Origin: an uncultured Vampirovibrio sp.
GTDB lineage: Bacteria; Cyanobacteriota; Vampirovibrionia; Gastranaerophilales; Gastranaerophilaceae
Assembly (NCBI GenBank): GCA_910583725.1
Contig: CAJTXZ010000023.1
Span: 1-40,914 of the forward strand
Length of the DNA: 40,914 nt
Direction of reading: 5' to 3'
Position 1 is the first letter of the stretch. Each line of letters opens with the position of its first letter. Both the position numbers and the translations under genes were made by a program. Below the pieces are notes generated by a model that had not been told where the DNA came from, ran no database searches, and was given only the letters and a program-made list of their open reading frames with translations. This document shows, one piece after another, positions 1 through 7,612 of this stretch.

Positions 1-251
1 ATTTATTTATAGACGCAGTGCATTGATACTGGTATTGTACGTTGAAAGATGTTTTTCAAAGAAAGAACAGGAGTATCTACATCCACCCTAACTAAACCAT
101 ACGTGGCATTTTAAGCTGCAGAGGACTATAGTAAAAGATACTTAAGCACAAAAGGCCGTAAGGCACATTCCCGTAGCACAGAGCATATAAGCCCTACCGT
201 TACGCACACCATAGAGACACTTGGCCATACTTACAAAAGGTGGCATAAAGC
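1..251. other. leading stretch without a recognisable gene
   Basis: No convincing reading frame, RNA gene or complete cassette is visible here. The end of the stretch runs directly into the first cassette, with an in-frame TAA at 246-248 just before it. The window may cut through a larger cassette array, so more copies or the expressed partner gene could lie upstream. Confidence 0.4.
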
Positions 252-512
252 GGTTTACAGCTGTGCGACTACTACTCAGGCCATGGCTCTGTGTGGTGCG
301 CTCCTGCGGGTAGCGGCTGTGCGGGGGCGTATAACAGCTGGTGCCACGCTAACAACGTATGGTCAGGCAGTTTACAGTCAGGAAGCACTTATTATGACCG
401 AAACCTGAACAATGGCTCTTTCAATCAGAATCAGAACGATTCTACCCTTGCCTTTTCGGTGCGCTGTGTCCTGGTTTTGCACTTTTACTGTATTGCTTTA
501 TTAGTATTTTAA
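252..512 (+). pseudogene. cassette 1: partial cysteine-rich domain, no start
   Basis: The open frame begins right after an in-frame TAA (246-248) and enters the domain at GLQLCD without an ATG or ribosome binding site. Conserved blocks GSV(W)C, SGCAG, WSGSLQSGS and LAFSVRC follow; VRC ends near 470. A hydrophobic run-on tail continues to the stop at 510-512. The block WSGSLQSGS is identical in DNA to that of the cassette at 1421, although the halves upstream of it differ. This copy lacks the extra Cys-x-Cys-type pair near the end. A short CDS starting at an internal codon could be predicted here but is unlikely to be translated alone. Confidence 0.6.
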
Positions 513-734
513 GCCCGCTCTTGTACTAGTGTATATATCTTGAAGGGGTTTTAAGGTATTACATGTTGCATTTGGTTTGTCGTTCATTAAAGCAGCTTGC
601 AGCTGGAAGATACACTTGCAGCGTTGCCACAAAAAGAGCTTTTGCCGGGAGATACTGCTTTTTATCATTGTTGACTTGCCTAAGTACCGGCTCTTTACCA
701 TATATAAAATGCGCTTTAGGCAATTGCAGCATAA

Positions 735-971
735 ATTGCAGGCTCTGTAGAGTGTGACCTACGGCTTAGCGGTTGTGCGGGCTCTAACGATGGCCACTGC
801 TACCCGTACATTGTATGGTCGTCAAAGGAGACAAGCAGCACTCACCACTGGTCTCCGGAGCTTGCAAACGGCAGTTTTTATGAGTACAACGGCACATCAG
901 GCCACATCTCTACCCAGGCCATTTCGGTGCGCTGTGTCCTATGGACCTGGATTGGCGGTGCAGCACGTTAG
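735..971 (+). pseudogene. cassette 2: 5'-truncated copy
   Basis: The frame opens after a TAA at 732-734 and starts at IAGSVEC, so the LQLCD block is missing. It then carries SGCAGSNDGHCYPYIVW and ends in QAISVRC near 935, where the usual Phe is Ile. The stop is at 969-971. It keeps frame through the whole domain despite the lost 5' end. Longer open frames in other phases overlap it and are shadows. Confidence 0.55.
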
Positions 972-1001
972 CCTGGGCTTTATATACCTGTCCCGTTATG
1001 A

Positions 1002-1367
1002 CTTTTAAGCTCTGCACAGTGCAATTGGCGGTCTGGCGGCTGTGCGGGCGCCCCAGAGGGCAATGGATGTTTTCCAGCATACTTTTGGTCAGATGCCCCG
1101 GCAGGCGGGAGTCTGTATTTTGACTTCTTTATTGCACAAGGCATGCTTAAGTCACACTCACGCGTGCGTACTTACGCCTTTTCGGTGCGTTGTATGGTTT
1201 TGGCTTATGTTTTTCTGTTTGTCTACAGTACAGCGTTTAGACCTTTCTATTTTGGGCCACAGGTTTGTGTAGCTCTTATTATTCTTATGTCTGGTGTGGT
1301 TTTTCGTCTGGTGTTTAGGTATTTCAGTCTATATTACAGGCTATATGTTTCAGTTATATATATGTGA
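1002..1367 (+). pseudogene. cassette 3: divergent 5'-truncated copy
   Basis: The frame follows a TGA at 999-1001 and enters at SSAQC, lacking LQLCD. The blocks SGGCAG, a Cys-Phe-Pro block and YAFSVRC (ending near 1193) are clear, while the middle is the most diverged of all copies. After the domain the frame runs on for some 55 hydrophobic residues to the stop at 1365-1367. That extension is probably non-functional read-through, although a membrane segment cannot be excluded. Confidence 0.5.
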
Positions 1368-1657
1368 CGGTTATTCTTGGTCCTGTAATACTCAATGCAG
1401 CATGTCATCCTGCTGCAGCTGGTTTACAGCTGTGCGACAACAATGCAGGCTATGGCTCTGTGCAGTGCCAATGGCGGTCTGGCGGCTGTGCGGGCTCTAT
1501 AAATGGCAACTGCAACCCGAACCACTTATGGTCAGGCAGTTTACAGTCAGGAAGCGTATACTACGACAGGTATCTAAACAGTGGCGGTTTCAACCAGAAC
1601 CAGAACGCCTCTACCTATGCCTTTTCGGTGCGCTGTGTCCTATGGATTTTACTCTAA
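1364..1657 (+). pseudogene. cassette 4: complete domain copy
   Basis: The domain proper starts at 1421 (GLQLCDNNAG) after a short in-frame lead ending in PAAA, which is shared with cassettes 6 and 7. It ends at YAFSVRC near 1640 with the tail VLWILL and a stop. The blocks GSVQC, SGGCAG, CNPNHLW and WSGSLQSGS are present. The first codon of the open frame is GTG with no ribosome binding site. The 3' half is closest to cassette 1, the 5' half is not, which suggests a mosaic. Confidence 0.6.
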
Positions 1658-1860
1658 ACCTTATATATAACCAGTACAAAATAACATTAGCTATAATCAG
1701 CAAAATAAGGTATGAATATACTATACAGTATTCCATTCGAAAAAGCGTATCAATCTGCCAAAACAAAATGCGACTAAATCTCAAGTTTTTCAGGAGGTAA
1801 GAGGGCAGGGTAACGACAGACTTTCAAAGAAGAATATTTGCTCGTTTATCGCAAAAAGCA

Positions 1861-1900
1861 AGCAGTGGCCAATCTCAAGTTTTATAACAGAACAGACAAG
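1861..1900. repeat. spacer repeat copy A
   Basis: This spacer segment matches 4009-4049 closely over 40 bases, sharing AGCAG-GGCC, TCAAGTTT and AGAACAGACAA. Shorter echoes (ATCTCAAGTTTT) occur near 1773 and 2275. The spacers between cassettes are therefore related, as expected if the unit of duplication was larger than the domain itself. Confidence 0.5.
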
Positions 1901-1919
1901 TCGCTCACTGATAACACAC

Positions 1920-2234
1920 GGTTTACAGTTGTGCGATGCAGGTTCTGCAGGCTCTGTGCAGTGCGGCGAACGGGGTAGCGGCTGTGCGGACGCAGAAGAC
2001 CCTACCTGCTACCCTAATCACTTGTGGACAGGCACTGTAAGTTCCGATACATATGCTGTACCAAACCTGAATAACGGCAGTATTAACGCAACAGGAGCGT
2101 GCGGTAGTGGTTTTTGTCCGGCTAGTCGCGGCTTTTCGGTGCGCTGTGCCTTATTGGATTTTATACAAAACATCTCAAGTCAAAAGGCAAAAACTGCAAA
2201 AGAAAAAAGATACGGCCACTTAAACGCCAATTAG
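1920..2234 (+). pseudogene. cassette 5: domain copy with extra cysteine pair
   Basis: The domain begins at 1920 (GLQLCDAGSAGSVQC) with no start codon except an internal TTG. It carries SGCADAEDPTCYPNHLW, then the additional pair in GACGSGFCPAS, and ends in GFSVRC near 2147. The run-on tail stops at 2234. The extra pair places it with cassettes 6, 7, 8, 10 and 12. Confidence 0.6.
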
Positions 2235-2463
2235 AAGGCTTTTAGCCCAAGGGTTTTGACCAAAATCAAGGTGCATCTCAAGTTTTACAATAGGTCAACA
2301 GTTTTTAAGCTATACAAGACTCCGTTTAAAGGAGCAGACTATAGGAAAGGCAAAACAGACTTACAAAAAAAGCAAGGATGTGTGCTTGCCAATATCCGCT
2401 ATGCAAGGAGCAAACAATAGCCATACACCTAGTTTCACAATAAAGTAAGCAGCTTGTTCGGGT

Positions 2464-2853
2464 GCAGCAGCCGGTTTACAGCTGTGCGACAACAATGCGG
2501 CAGGCTCTGTGCGGTGCTCAAATCGGGGTGGCGGCTGTGCGGGCGCTGCTGTCGGTACCGAATGGACTGGCATCTGCTACCCGAATATCGTATGGTCAGG
2601 CTCTCCGTACTCAAGCGGATTCTACTGGTCTCCGAACTTAAATAGCGGAGGCGTCAATTTGTATGGCGCTTGCAACACTGGTTACTGTTCAGGCTCACTT
2701 GCCTTTTCGGTGCGCTGTGTCCAGGTTTTGAAAAATAATACAATTTCATTAAACTACAATTCACTTTCCTGCAATATTCACAAACCATACAGAATCCTGC
2801 ATGAAAAGCACATCGCAAAAATTAAAATACCTGAGACTGGTTCAAACGAATGA
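2464..2853 (+). pseudogene. cassette 6: complete domain copy with extra cysteine pair
   Basis: The frame opens after TAA (2446-2448), passes through AAAGLQLCDNNAAGSVRC (domain start 2473) and ends the domain at LAFSVRC near 2720, followed by a long AT-rich run-on. Its 5' half (RGGGCAGAAVGT, then a W and a Cys-Tyr-Pro block) is nearly that of cassette 10, but its 3' half (YGACNTGYC) matches cassettes 7 and 12. This is a clear mosaic pattern. A caller may start it at the GTG at 2509, inside the domain. Confidence 0.6.
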
Positions 2854-2862
2854 TTACAAGCA

Positions 2863-3222
2863 ATGATTAAACACTATATCCATCAAAAACATCAAAACCG
2901 CAAGGAACAAAACCATCAAATACCGTCTCAAAAGATAGCACAGATTGATTATCTACCTGCAGCAGCTGGTTTACAGCTGTGCGACAACTTGGCTGCAGGC
3001 TCTGTGCGGTGCTACTACCGAAATGGTGGCTGTGCGGGCTCAGCAAATGGCAACTGCTACCCGTACCATAATTGGACAAACACTGCGCAGTCAAGCGGAG
3101 TATTTTGGGCACCAAACTTGAATAGTGGCAGCATAAATATGTATGGCGCTTGTGGTACCGGTTACTGTTCTAATACCTTTGCCTTTTCGGTGCGCTGTGT
3201 CCATGGATTTAATAATAGGTAG
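2863..3222 (+). pseudogene. cassette 7: complete domain copy with in-frame lead
   Basis: This copy has an in-frame ATG 35 codons before the domain (GLQLCD at 2968), but the lead is polar, AT-rich and has no good ribosome binding site, so it looks like spacer read in frame. The domain shows GSVRC, NGGCAGSANGNCYPYHNW, NSGSINMYGACGTGYC and FAFSVRC (near 3201). The product would be 119 residues, making it the copy most likely to be called as a gene. Confidence 0.5.
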
Positions 3223-3311
3223 AGTCCTGATTAACTATACACTTATTAATATCCTACGGACAATTACAGATTCACCTTGCGGACAACACTAATCCGCATA
3301 CAGCTTTCATA

Positions 3312-3614
3312 TTGCTGTGCGACAAATATGCTGCAGGCTCTGTGCGGTGCCTAGAGAGTGGCAGCTGTGCGGGCTCAGCGGGCGGATTAAAATGGGCAGG
3401 CAACTGCTACCCGCGCAGTATATGGTCAGCTTCGGCTTCTCCTTCATATGGAAGTTTCGTCTTTCACACAGGATACTTGAACTCTGGCAGCCTTATAGAT
3501 GACAATTGTTATGCCTCTGGCAGTGGTTGTCCTGGCTCCCTGCCCTTTTCGGTGCGCTGTGCCTTTAATGGATTTAGAAACAAAACCAAATGCGACACCA
3601 TATGCGCTCTATAG
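3312..3614 (+). pseudogene. cassette 8: domain copy, longest interior
   Basis: The 5' boundary is degenerate (LLCDKYAAGSVRC) and the frame begins at a TTG without ribosome binding site. The interior is longer than in other copies and includes SGSCAGSAGG, NCYPRSIW and a cysteine pair in DDNCYASGSGCPG, then LPFSVRC near 3563. The DNA tail (GCCTTTAATGGATTTA) is shared exactly with cassette 9. The stop is at 3614. Confidence 0.55.
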
Positions 3615-4079
3615 CTGAACAGCACCACTACAAGAGTCAGCCAGAGGAAAGCAAGGAGGCGTTGTCATAGAGCCTGCGCTGTGTATATTTTACACAAACT
3701 TTCTAAAGCATAATCAAATTAATACCTACAGCATACTACATTTACAGCTATGCAACAGTCCATAAACCCGCGGCAATCAACAAAGCAGCGCACCACAGCC
3801 AAGAGGACTCCGTTTGAAAAAATTGACTAGCGGAAACGAGCTGAGGGCTTTAAGGTGGCTTTGCCGCTGTGCCCGTTACATACGAGTTTTCAAGACGAAT
3901 GTCACTTTAAAAAAATGGAGCAGGTGAGTCGGGCGTATGCACGCGAACCGTATACAAATCCAGCTTTGCCAATATGCCCGCCAAAAACATACAAATACGC
4001 GAGGGGCAAGCAGCGGCCATATGTCAAGTTTCACAGTAGAACAGACAAATGGAACACAGCACGCAAGCGGTATACGGAT
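3615..4079. other. long spacer between cassettes 8 and 9
   Basis: This spacer holds no supported gene. A GTG-started open frame from 3855 runs through it into cassette 9, but that reading appears accidental. Parts resemble the spacer at 2320-2460: both contain an ACTCCGTTT segment and later GCCAATAT and a TAGTTTCACA/AAGTTTCACA segment. The remnants may be decayed upstream coding sequence duplicated along with the cassettes. Confidence 0.4.
4009..4049. repeat. spacer repeat copy B
   Basis: This segment matches 1861-1900 over most of its length, sharing AGCAG-GGCC, TCAAGTTT and AGAACAGACAA. It lies 30 bases before cassette 9, whereas copy A lies about 20 bases before cassette 5, so the relative position is conserved. 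Confidence 0.5.
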
Positions 4080-4295
4080 TTAGCAGGCTCTGTGCAGTGC
4101 GGCAATCGGGATGGCGGCTGTGCGGGCTCTATAAATGGCGGTTGCTACCCGGACACCTTCTGGCTTTTTACTCCGGGAGAGAGTGGCTATCACAGCAGAG
4201 GATATCTTAACACAGGAGGCATAGGTTCCGGTGCGTATCTTGATACCTTCGCCTTTTCGGTGCGCTGCGCCTTTAATGGATTTTACGCCATATAA
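4080..4295 (+). pseudogene. cassette 9: 5'-truncated copy
   Basis: The domain enters at LAGSVQC (LQLCD missing) and shows DGGCAGSINGGCYPDTFW, NTGGIGSGAY and FAFSVRC near 4270, followed by AFNGFYAI and a stop. The upstream in-frame extension to 3855 is spacer sequence. It lacks the extra cysteine pair. Its tail is shared with cassette 8. Confidence 0.55.
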
Positions 4296-4559
4296 AGGCA
4301 TTATACACAAACGTATAGCACATTAAGAAGTTTGTATTATGGTAGATACTAGTGTTTTAAGGTTGGTTTTACTATATATACCCTGCACACTACTCCATTT
4401 TAGAGGATACAGTCTTAGCCAGACATCAAAGAATACGTTGTTGGGATACGACCCAATAGCACAAAAGTACGATAAGCACACAGCCACTAAATATCGTGGC
4501 AGACAAAGCATACAGCAAAGGATAATGCCGGCTTCCCAGGGCTTGGCTCTAGACTCTCT

Positions 4560-4877
4560 CAGCTGTGCGATGGTGGCTCGGCAGGCTCTGTGCAGTGCGG
4601 CAATCGGGGTGGCGGCTGTGCGGGCGCTGCTGTTGGTACAGGATGGGCAAGCAACTGTTACCCAAATAATATATGGTCAGGCATACCCCGCGACAGCGGT
4701 TACTACCAGGCCTTTCATATGAACATCTCATCCTTTAATACCGTCACATGTGACGGTACTGGCAGGTGCCCTGCTACTATTGCCTTTTCGGTGCGCTGTT
4801 TGCTCCTTGCCTTAAACGTGTACAGTGGCAGAGTCGCTTTTTACCTTGGCCGTAATGCACTGTGTCTTTGGATTTAG
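4560..4877 (+). pseudogene. cassette 10: domain copy with interrupted 3' tail
   Basis: The copy begins at QLCDGGSAGSVQC (4560) and carries RGGGCAGAAVGT, NCYPNNIW, a VTCDGTGRC cysteine pair and IAFSVRC near 4799. The usual tail seen in other copies (GTG-CTT-ATGGATTTA type) is displaced about 60 bases downstream, at 4857-4876, by unrelated sequence. Cassette 12 shows the same displacement. No start signal is visible; the GTG at 4590 is internal. Confidence 0.55.
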
Positions 4878-5081
4878 GAATATCTGAAACATATTTAAAA
4901 CATATACTAAAATATCAAACAAAATTTTATTTTAGTTTTAGATAGCAAACTACATCGTATCAGGCAGGATGTATTTTCCGCACAAAATTAAAGATAGTAC
5001 CAAGGAAACAGCCAAAATTTCAATGCAATCAAGTATAAAATCTGTATGCATAAATTAAAACTGCTATAAAGATGCGGTATT

Positions 5082-5369
5082 ATGCTGTGCGACTACCAGC
5101 CGGCAGCCTCTGTGCGGTGCAACGAATCAGGGCGCTGTGCGGGCGCAGCAGGTGGCAACTGCAACCCGTTCGACATGTGGAGCAGTAGGCTATATAGCGG
5201 GAGTGACTACTATGGCGGCCAGCTTATAAGCGGCGGGTTCCATTATGGTAATGCATTCGTTTCTACCTATGCCTTTTCGGTGCGCTGTGTCCTGGTTTTG
5301 AGTATCATTTACATCAGTCAACGAAATAAATACTGCTCATACAAGGCTTTTTGGCATAGCATATTTTGA
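5082..5369 (+). pseudogene. cassette 11: domain copy with ATG at its boundary
   Basis: The frame starts with an ATG that replaces the LQ codons (MLCDYQPAASVRC) but has no ribosome binding site. The blocks SGRCAGAAGGNCNPFDMW, YYGGQLISGG and YAFSVRC (near 5289) follow. Its tail begins CTGGTTTTG, as in cassette 1. It lacks the extra cysteine pair. The preceding spacer (4878-5081) is strongly AT-rich. Confidence 0.55.
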
Positions 5370-5436
5370 AAATGCTTGCAGCGCAATACTTTCACGCTTA
5401 AAAAAACAAACTTTCAGACATCAATATATTAATAAA

Positions 5437-5826
5437 ATGCAGCATAGCCGTTTACAGCTGTGCGATGCAAATTCTGCAGGCTCTGTGCGGTGCAACTACC
5501 GGGGTGGCGGCTGTGCGGGCGCAGCAGAAACCAACTGCTACCCGTACATTGTTTGGTCAGCCTCAGCTCAGTCAACCGGCGTTTACTACTCTCCCGAGTT
5601 TAACGGCAGCAGTATTAAGTTTTACCAAGCTTGCGGTACTGGTTACTGCCCTGTTTCATATGCCTTTTCGGTGCGCTGTTTGTTTTGGCATTCTTGTATA
5701 ACAAAGTTGCCTCAAGAGAGCTTTTTGCACTGTGTCTTTATGGATTTAAATAAGCAAATGTCATTTAAAAAAACAATGTTTTATCGACATTGCAACATAA
5801 AACTTAATATTTTGTTACAAAGATAA
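5437..5826 (+). pseudogene. cassette 12: last domain copy, run-on to 129 residues
   Basis: An ATG lies four codons before the conserved LQLCD block, but no ribosome binding site precedes it. The domain has GSVRC, RGGGCAGAAETNCYPYIVW, YQACGTGYC and YAFSVRC (near 5679). The canonical tail recurs about 50 bases later at 5727-5748, as in cassette 10. The remaining C-terminal run-on is AT-rich and probably not meaningful. The array ends here. Confidence 0.55.
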
Positions 5827-5919
5827 AAATTTTAACAATTTTAGTCAAGACCTTGTTTTTATTACATTAGAATTTCATACCGAATGAGCACTTTTTAGGA
5901 AGGTTGGAAAAGAATAAAC

Positions 5920-7458
5920 ATGTTAAAGGGTGTAAATAGCATACCCCAATTTAAAAAAATTGAACAAATCAATCAAGTATTTGACAAGCTTGGAATTGAA
6001 ACAAAAGACAAAGCAAGACCACTGTCAAATCCATTCTTTGAAAAGCTCTTTAAAACAGAAAAAGGGCAAAAAATACGCGCTATGAATCTTGCCGCCCTAA
6101 ATGGCATTAGAAAGGGAATGACAGAAACACCAAAAGCAGTTTTCAAAGAAGATGCTAAGCTAATTGCATCCAATGCAGCAAATATGGTTAATAAATGGAT
6201 AAGCTGGACAGACCCAAACAGTGGACAAATATATACAATAATCAAGAAGGCTGACAATCCGGATGGCACAAAGCTTGTAAGAATATTAAACAACGCAGGA
6301 GAAGTTGTCACAGAAACAAATATCACACCCAAAAAGATTGTTGTTTTAGATGATTTTCAAAACAGTTTGCCTTGCAGTATAGGAGAAGTCGCCGGAGCAC
6401 ATGGCGCCATTGTAACAAAATTTATCGAAAGAAATAACCCGATAGCTGATATTGAAGCTGTTAATTGCACCAATAAAACAGAGGCAACAACAGCGCTAAA
6501 AGAAATACTGAAAAGAATTCAAAACGGTGAAAAAATAGATGCTCTAAACTGCTCATTTGGAGATGAAACAAATCTTACACAAGCATACAGGAGTCTATTA
6601 AGAAGTAAAGCGCCTTACAGTAAAGAAATAATCACATCATACCCTGCAAGCAAAAAAATTATAGATTCCCTGCAAGAGTATTCAGGCACAAATAGCTCCA
6701 TTGAAAAAATAAACGAACAAAGAAGATTAATCGAGGAAATAATATCTTCGGGTACAGAGGTTATTTTTGCCGCAGGAAATAAAGCAAAAGAAAAGCTGAG
6801 TCTTTTTTCAGGCATAGAAGGCTGCAATATAGTTGGCGCTCTTGGCAAAGATGGTAAAATAGCAGACTATTCAGCCTCAAGAGCATTTACGCCCCATTTT
6901 GAAATAGGGGCAGTTACTTTAAAAGCAACTGCCGAGGGAATCAATATAACAGGACATAAAGGAGCTGATATACCATATAATGATACACCATACGCAAATT
7001 GGGCAGGAAAAAATTATAAAGAATTAATTACAACAAAAGAAGAAGTTCAGGAATATCTTGAATTACTCAAACAATATTCAACGGGAGAAATAAGCGACTT
7101 GCAATTTTGCCAAAATTGCAAAAAATTCGATGGAAAAATCATAGATAAAGAACAAAAAAATATTATTGAATATTTCAAAAACAGATTAAGAGAAGATTCA
7201 TCAAAACAAGATAATGGTATAAATGCATGTATCAACCTGTATGATGAGTGTAAAGAACTTATACGGGATACAAAAACATCAAATATTAGTCCGAATACAG
7301 CTTATTTTATAGGAGATACTCCAGCGCAAATAACAAAAGATGGTTTTGTTATTCCTGTTTTGCAGTTTAAAAAACCATTATCAGGTACATCCATTGCAGC
7401 GCCGCAAAGAACAGCAAGAATTACATTAAATAAGGCGATGGAAGAGATTTTAAAATAA
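5920..7458 (+). CDS. subtilisin-like (S8) serine protease without signal peptide
   Basis: The 512-residue product has a subtilase-like catalytic order: Asp in VVLDDF (144/145), His161 in AGAHGAIV, oxyanion Asn287 in FAAGNK and nucleophile Ser491 in SGTSIAAP. Between the Asn and Ser motifs lies an unusually long, lysine-rich insertion (about 341-460). The N-terminal 135 residues are not recognised. There is no signal peptide, so it is either intracellular or exported by another route. A GGAAGG lies about 15 bases upstream and a nearer GGAAAAG could serve the ATG. The gene is AT-rich and stands alone between the cassette array and pnp. The family is well supported; the substrate is unknown. Confidence 0.75.
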   Translation: MLKGVNSIPQFKKIEQINQVFDKLGIETKDKARPLSNPFFEKLFKTEKGQKIRAMNLAALNGIRKGMTETPKAVFKEDAKLIASNAANMVNKWISWTDPNSGQIYTIIKKADNPDGTKLVRILNNAGEVVTETNITPKKIVVLDDFQNSLPCSIGEVAGAHGAIVTKFIERNNPIADIEAVNCTNKTEATTALKEILKRIQNGEKIDALNCSFGDETNLTQAYRSLLRSKAPYSKEIITSYPASKKIIDSLQEYSGTNSSIEKINEQRRLIEEIISSGTEVIFAAGNKAKEKLSLFSGIEGCNIVGALGKDGKIADYSASRAFTPHFEIGAVTLKATAEGINITGHKGADIPYNDTPYANWAGKNYKELITTKEEVQEYLELLKQYSTGEISDLQFCQNCKKFDGKIIDKEQKNIIEYFKNRLREDSSKQDNGINACINLYDECKELIRDTKTSNISPNTAYFIGDTPAQITKDGFVIPVLQFKKPLSGTSIAAPQRTARITLNKAMEEILK

Positions 7459-7612
7459 TAAAAAACATACTGATGTAAAAATTGCTGTCTGGTCAATGAC
7501 AAAATATTCTTAAATATTACATAACATTAAATTTTTCTTTCCTTTCATCCATCTTTATTATAAAATTTAGACAGACAAAAGAAGTGTATAGAATTTAAGA
7601 AAGAAAAGAAAA

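Larger units (their letters stand above)
252..5748 (+). repeat. tandem array of about twelve cysteine-rich lectin-fold-like cassettes
   Basis: About twelve partial copies of one 65-80 residue domain lie head to tail on the same strand. Shared blocks in order are LQLCD, GSVRC, GGCAG, a cysteine-Tyr/Asn-Pro block, an aromatic W(S/T) block, a Y/NSG block, and AFSVRC at the end. The first and last blocks are nearly identical in DNA (TTTACAGCTGTGCGAC and GCCTTTTCGGTGCGCTGTG). The interiors diverge but keep frame, with no stop codons over about 65-80 codons each. No copy has a credible promoter or ribosome binding site, and most follow an in-frame stop directly. The FSVRC ending is typical of C-terminal C-type-lectin/FGE-like or DUF1566/Fib_succ_major domains. 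The silent-donor role is inference. Confidence 0.75.

Noticed and set aside
754..1272. Longer open frames overlapping cassettes 2 and 3
   Set aside because: They are in other phases than the conserved domain and lack start signals.
3855..4079. Coding N-terminus for cassette 9
   Set aside because: The open frame begins at a GTG without ribosome binding site and runs through spacer sequence related to other, non-open spacers.
252..5748. Diversity-generating retroelement variable regions
   Set aside because: The domain type fits, but no reverse transcriptase, accessory gene or template repeat is in the window, and differences between copies include third positions and non-adenine changes, so adenine-specific mutagenesis is not shown.
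252..5748. Integron or CRISPR-like array
   Set aside because: No attC-like imperfect palindromes, integrase, or short regular repeats with unique spacers; the repeated unit is a protein domain of over 200 bases with conserved ends.
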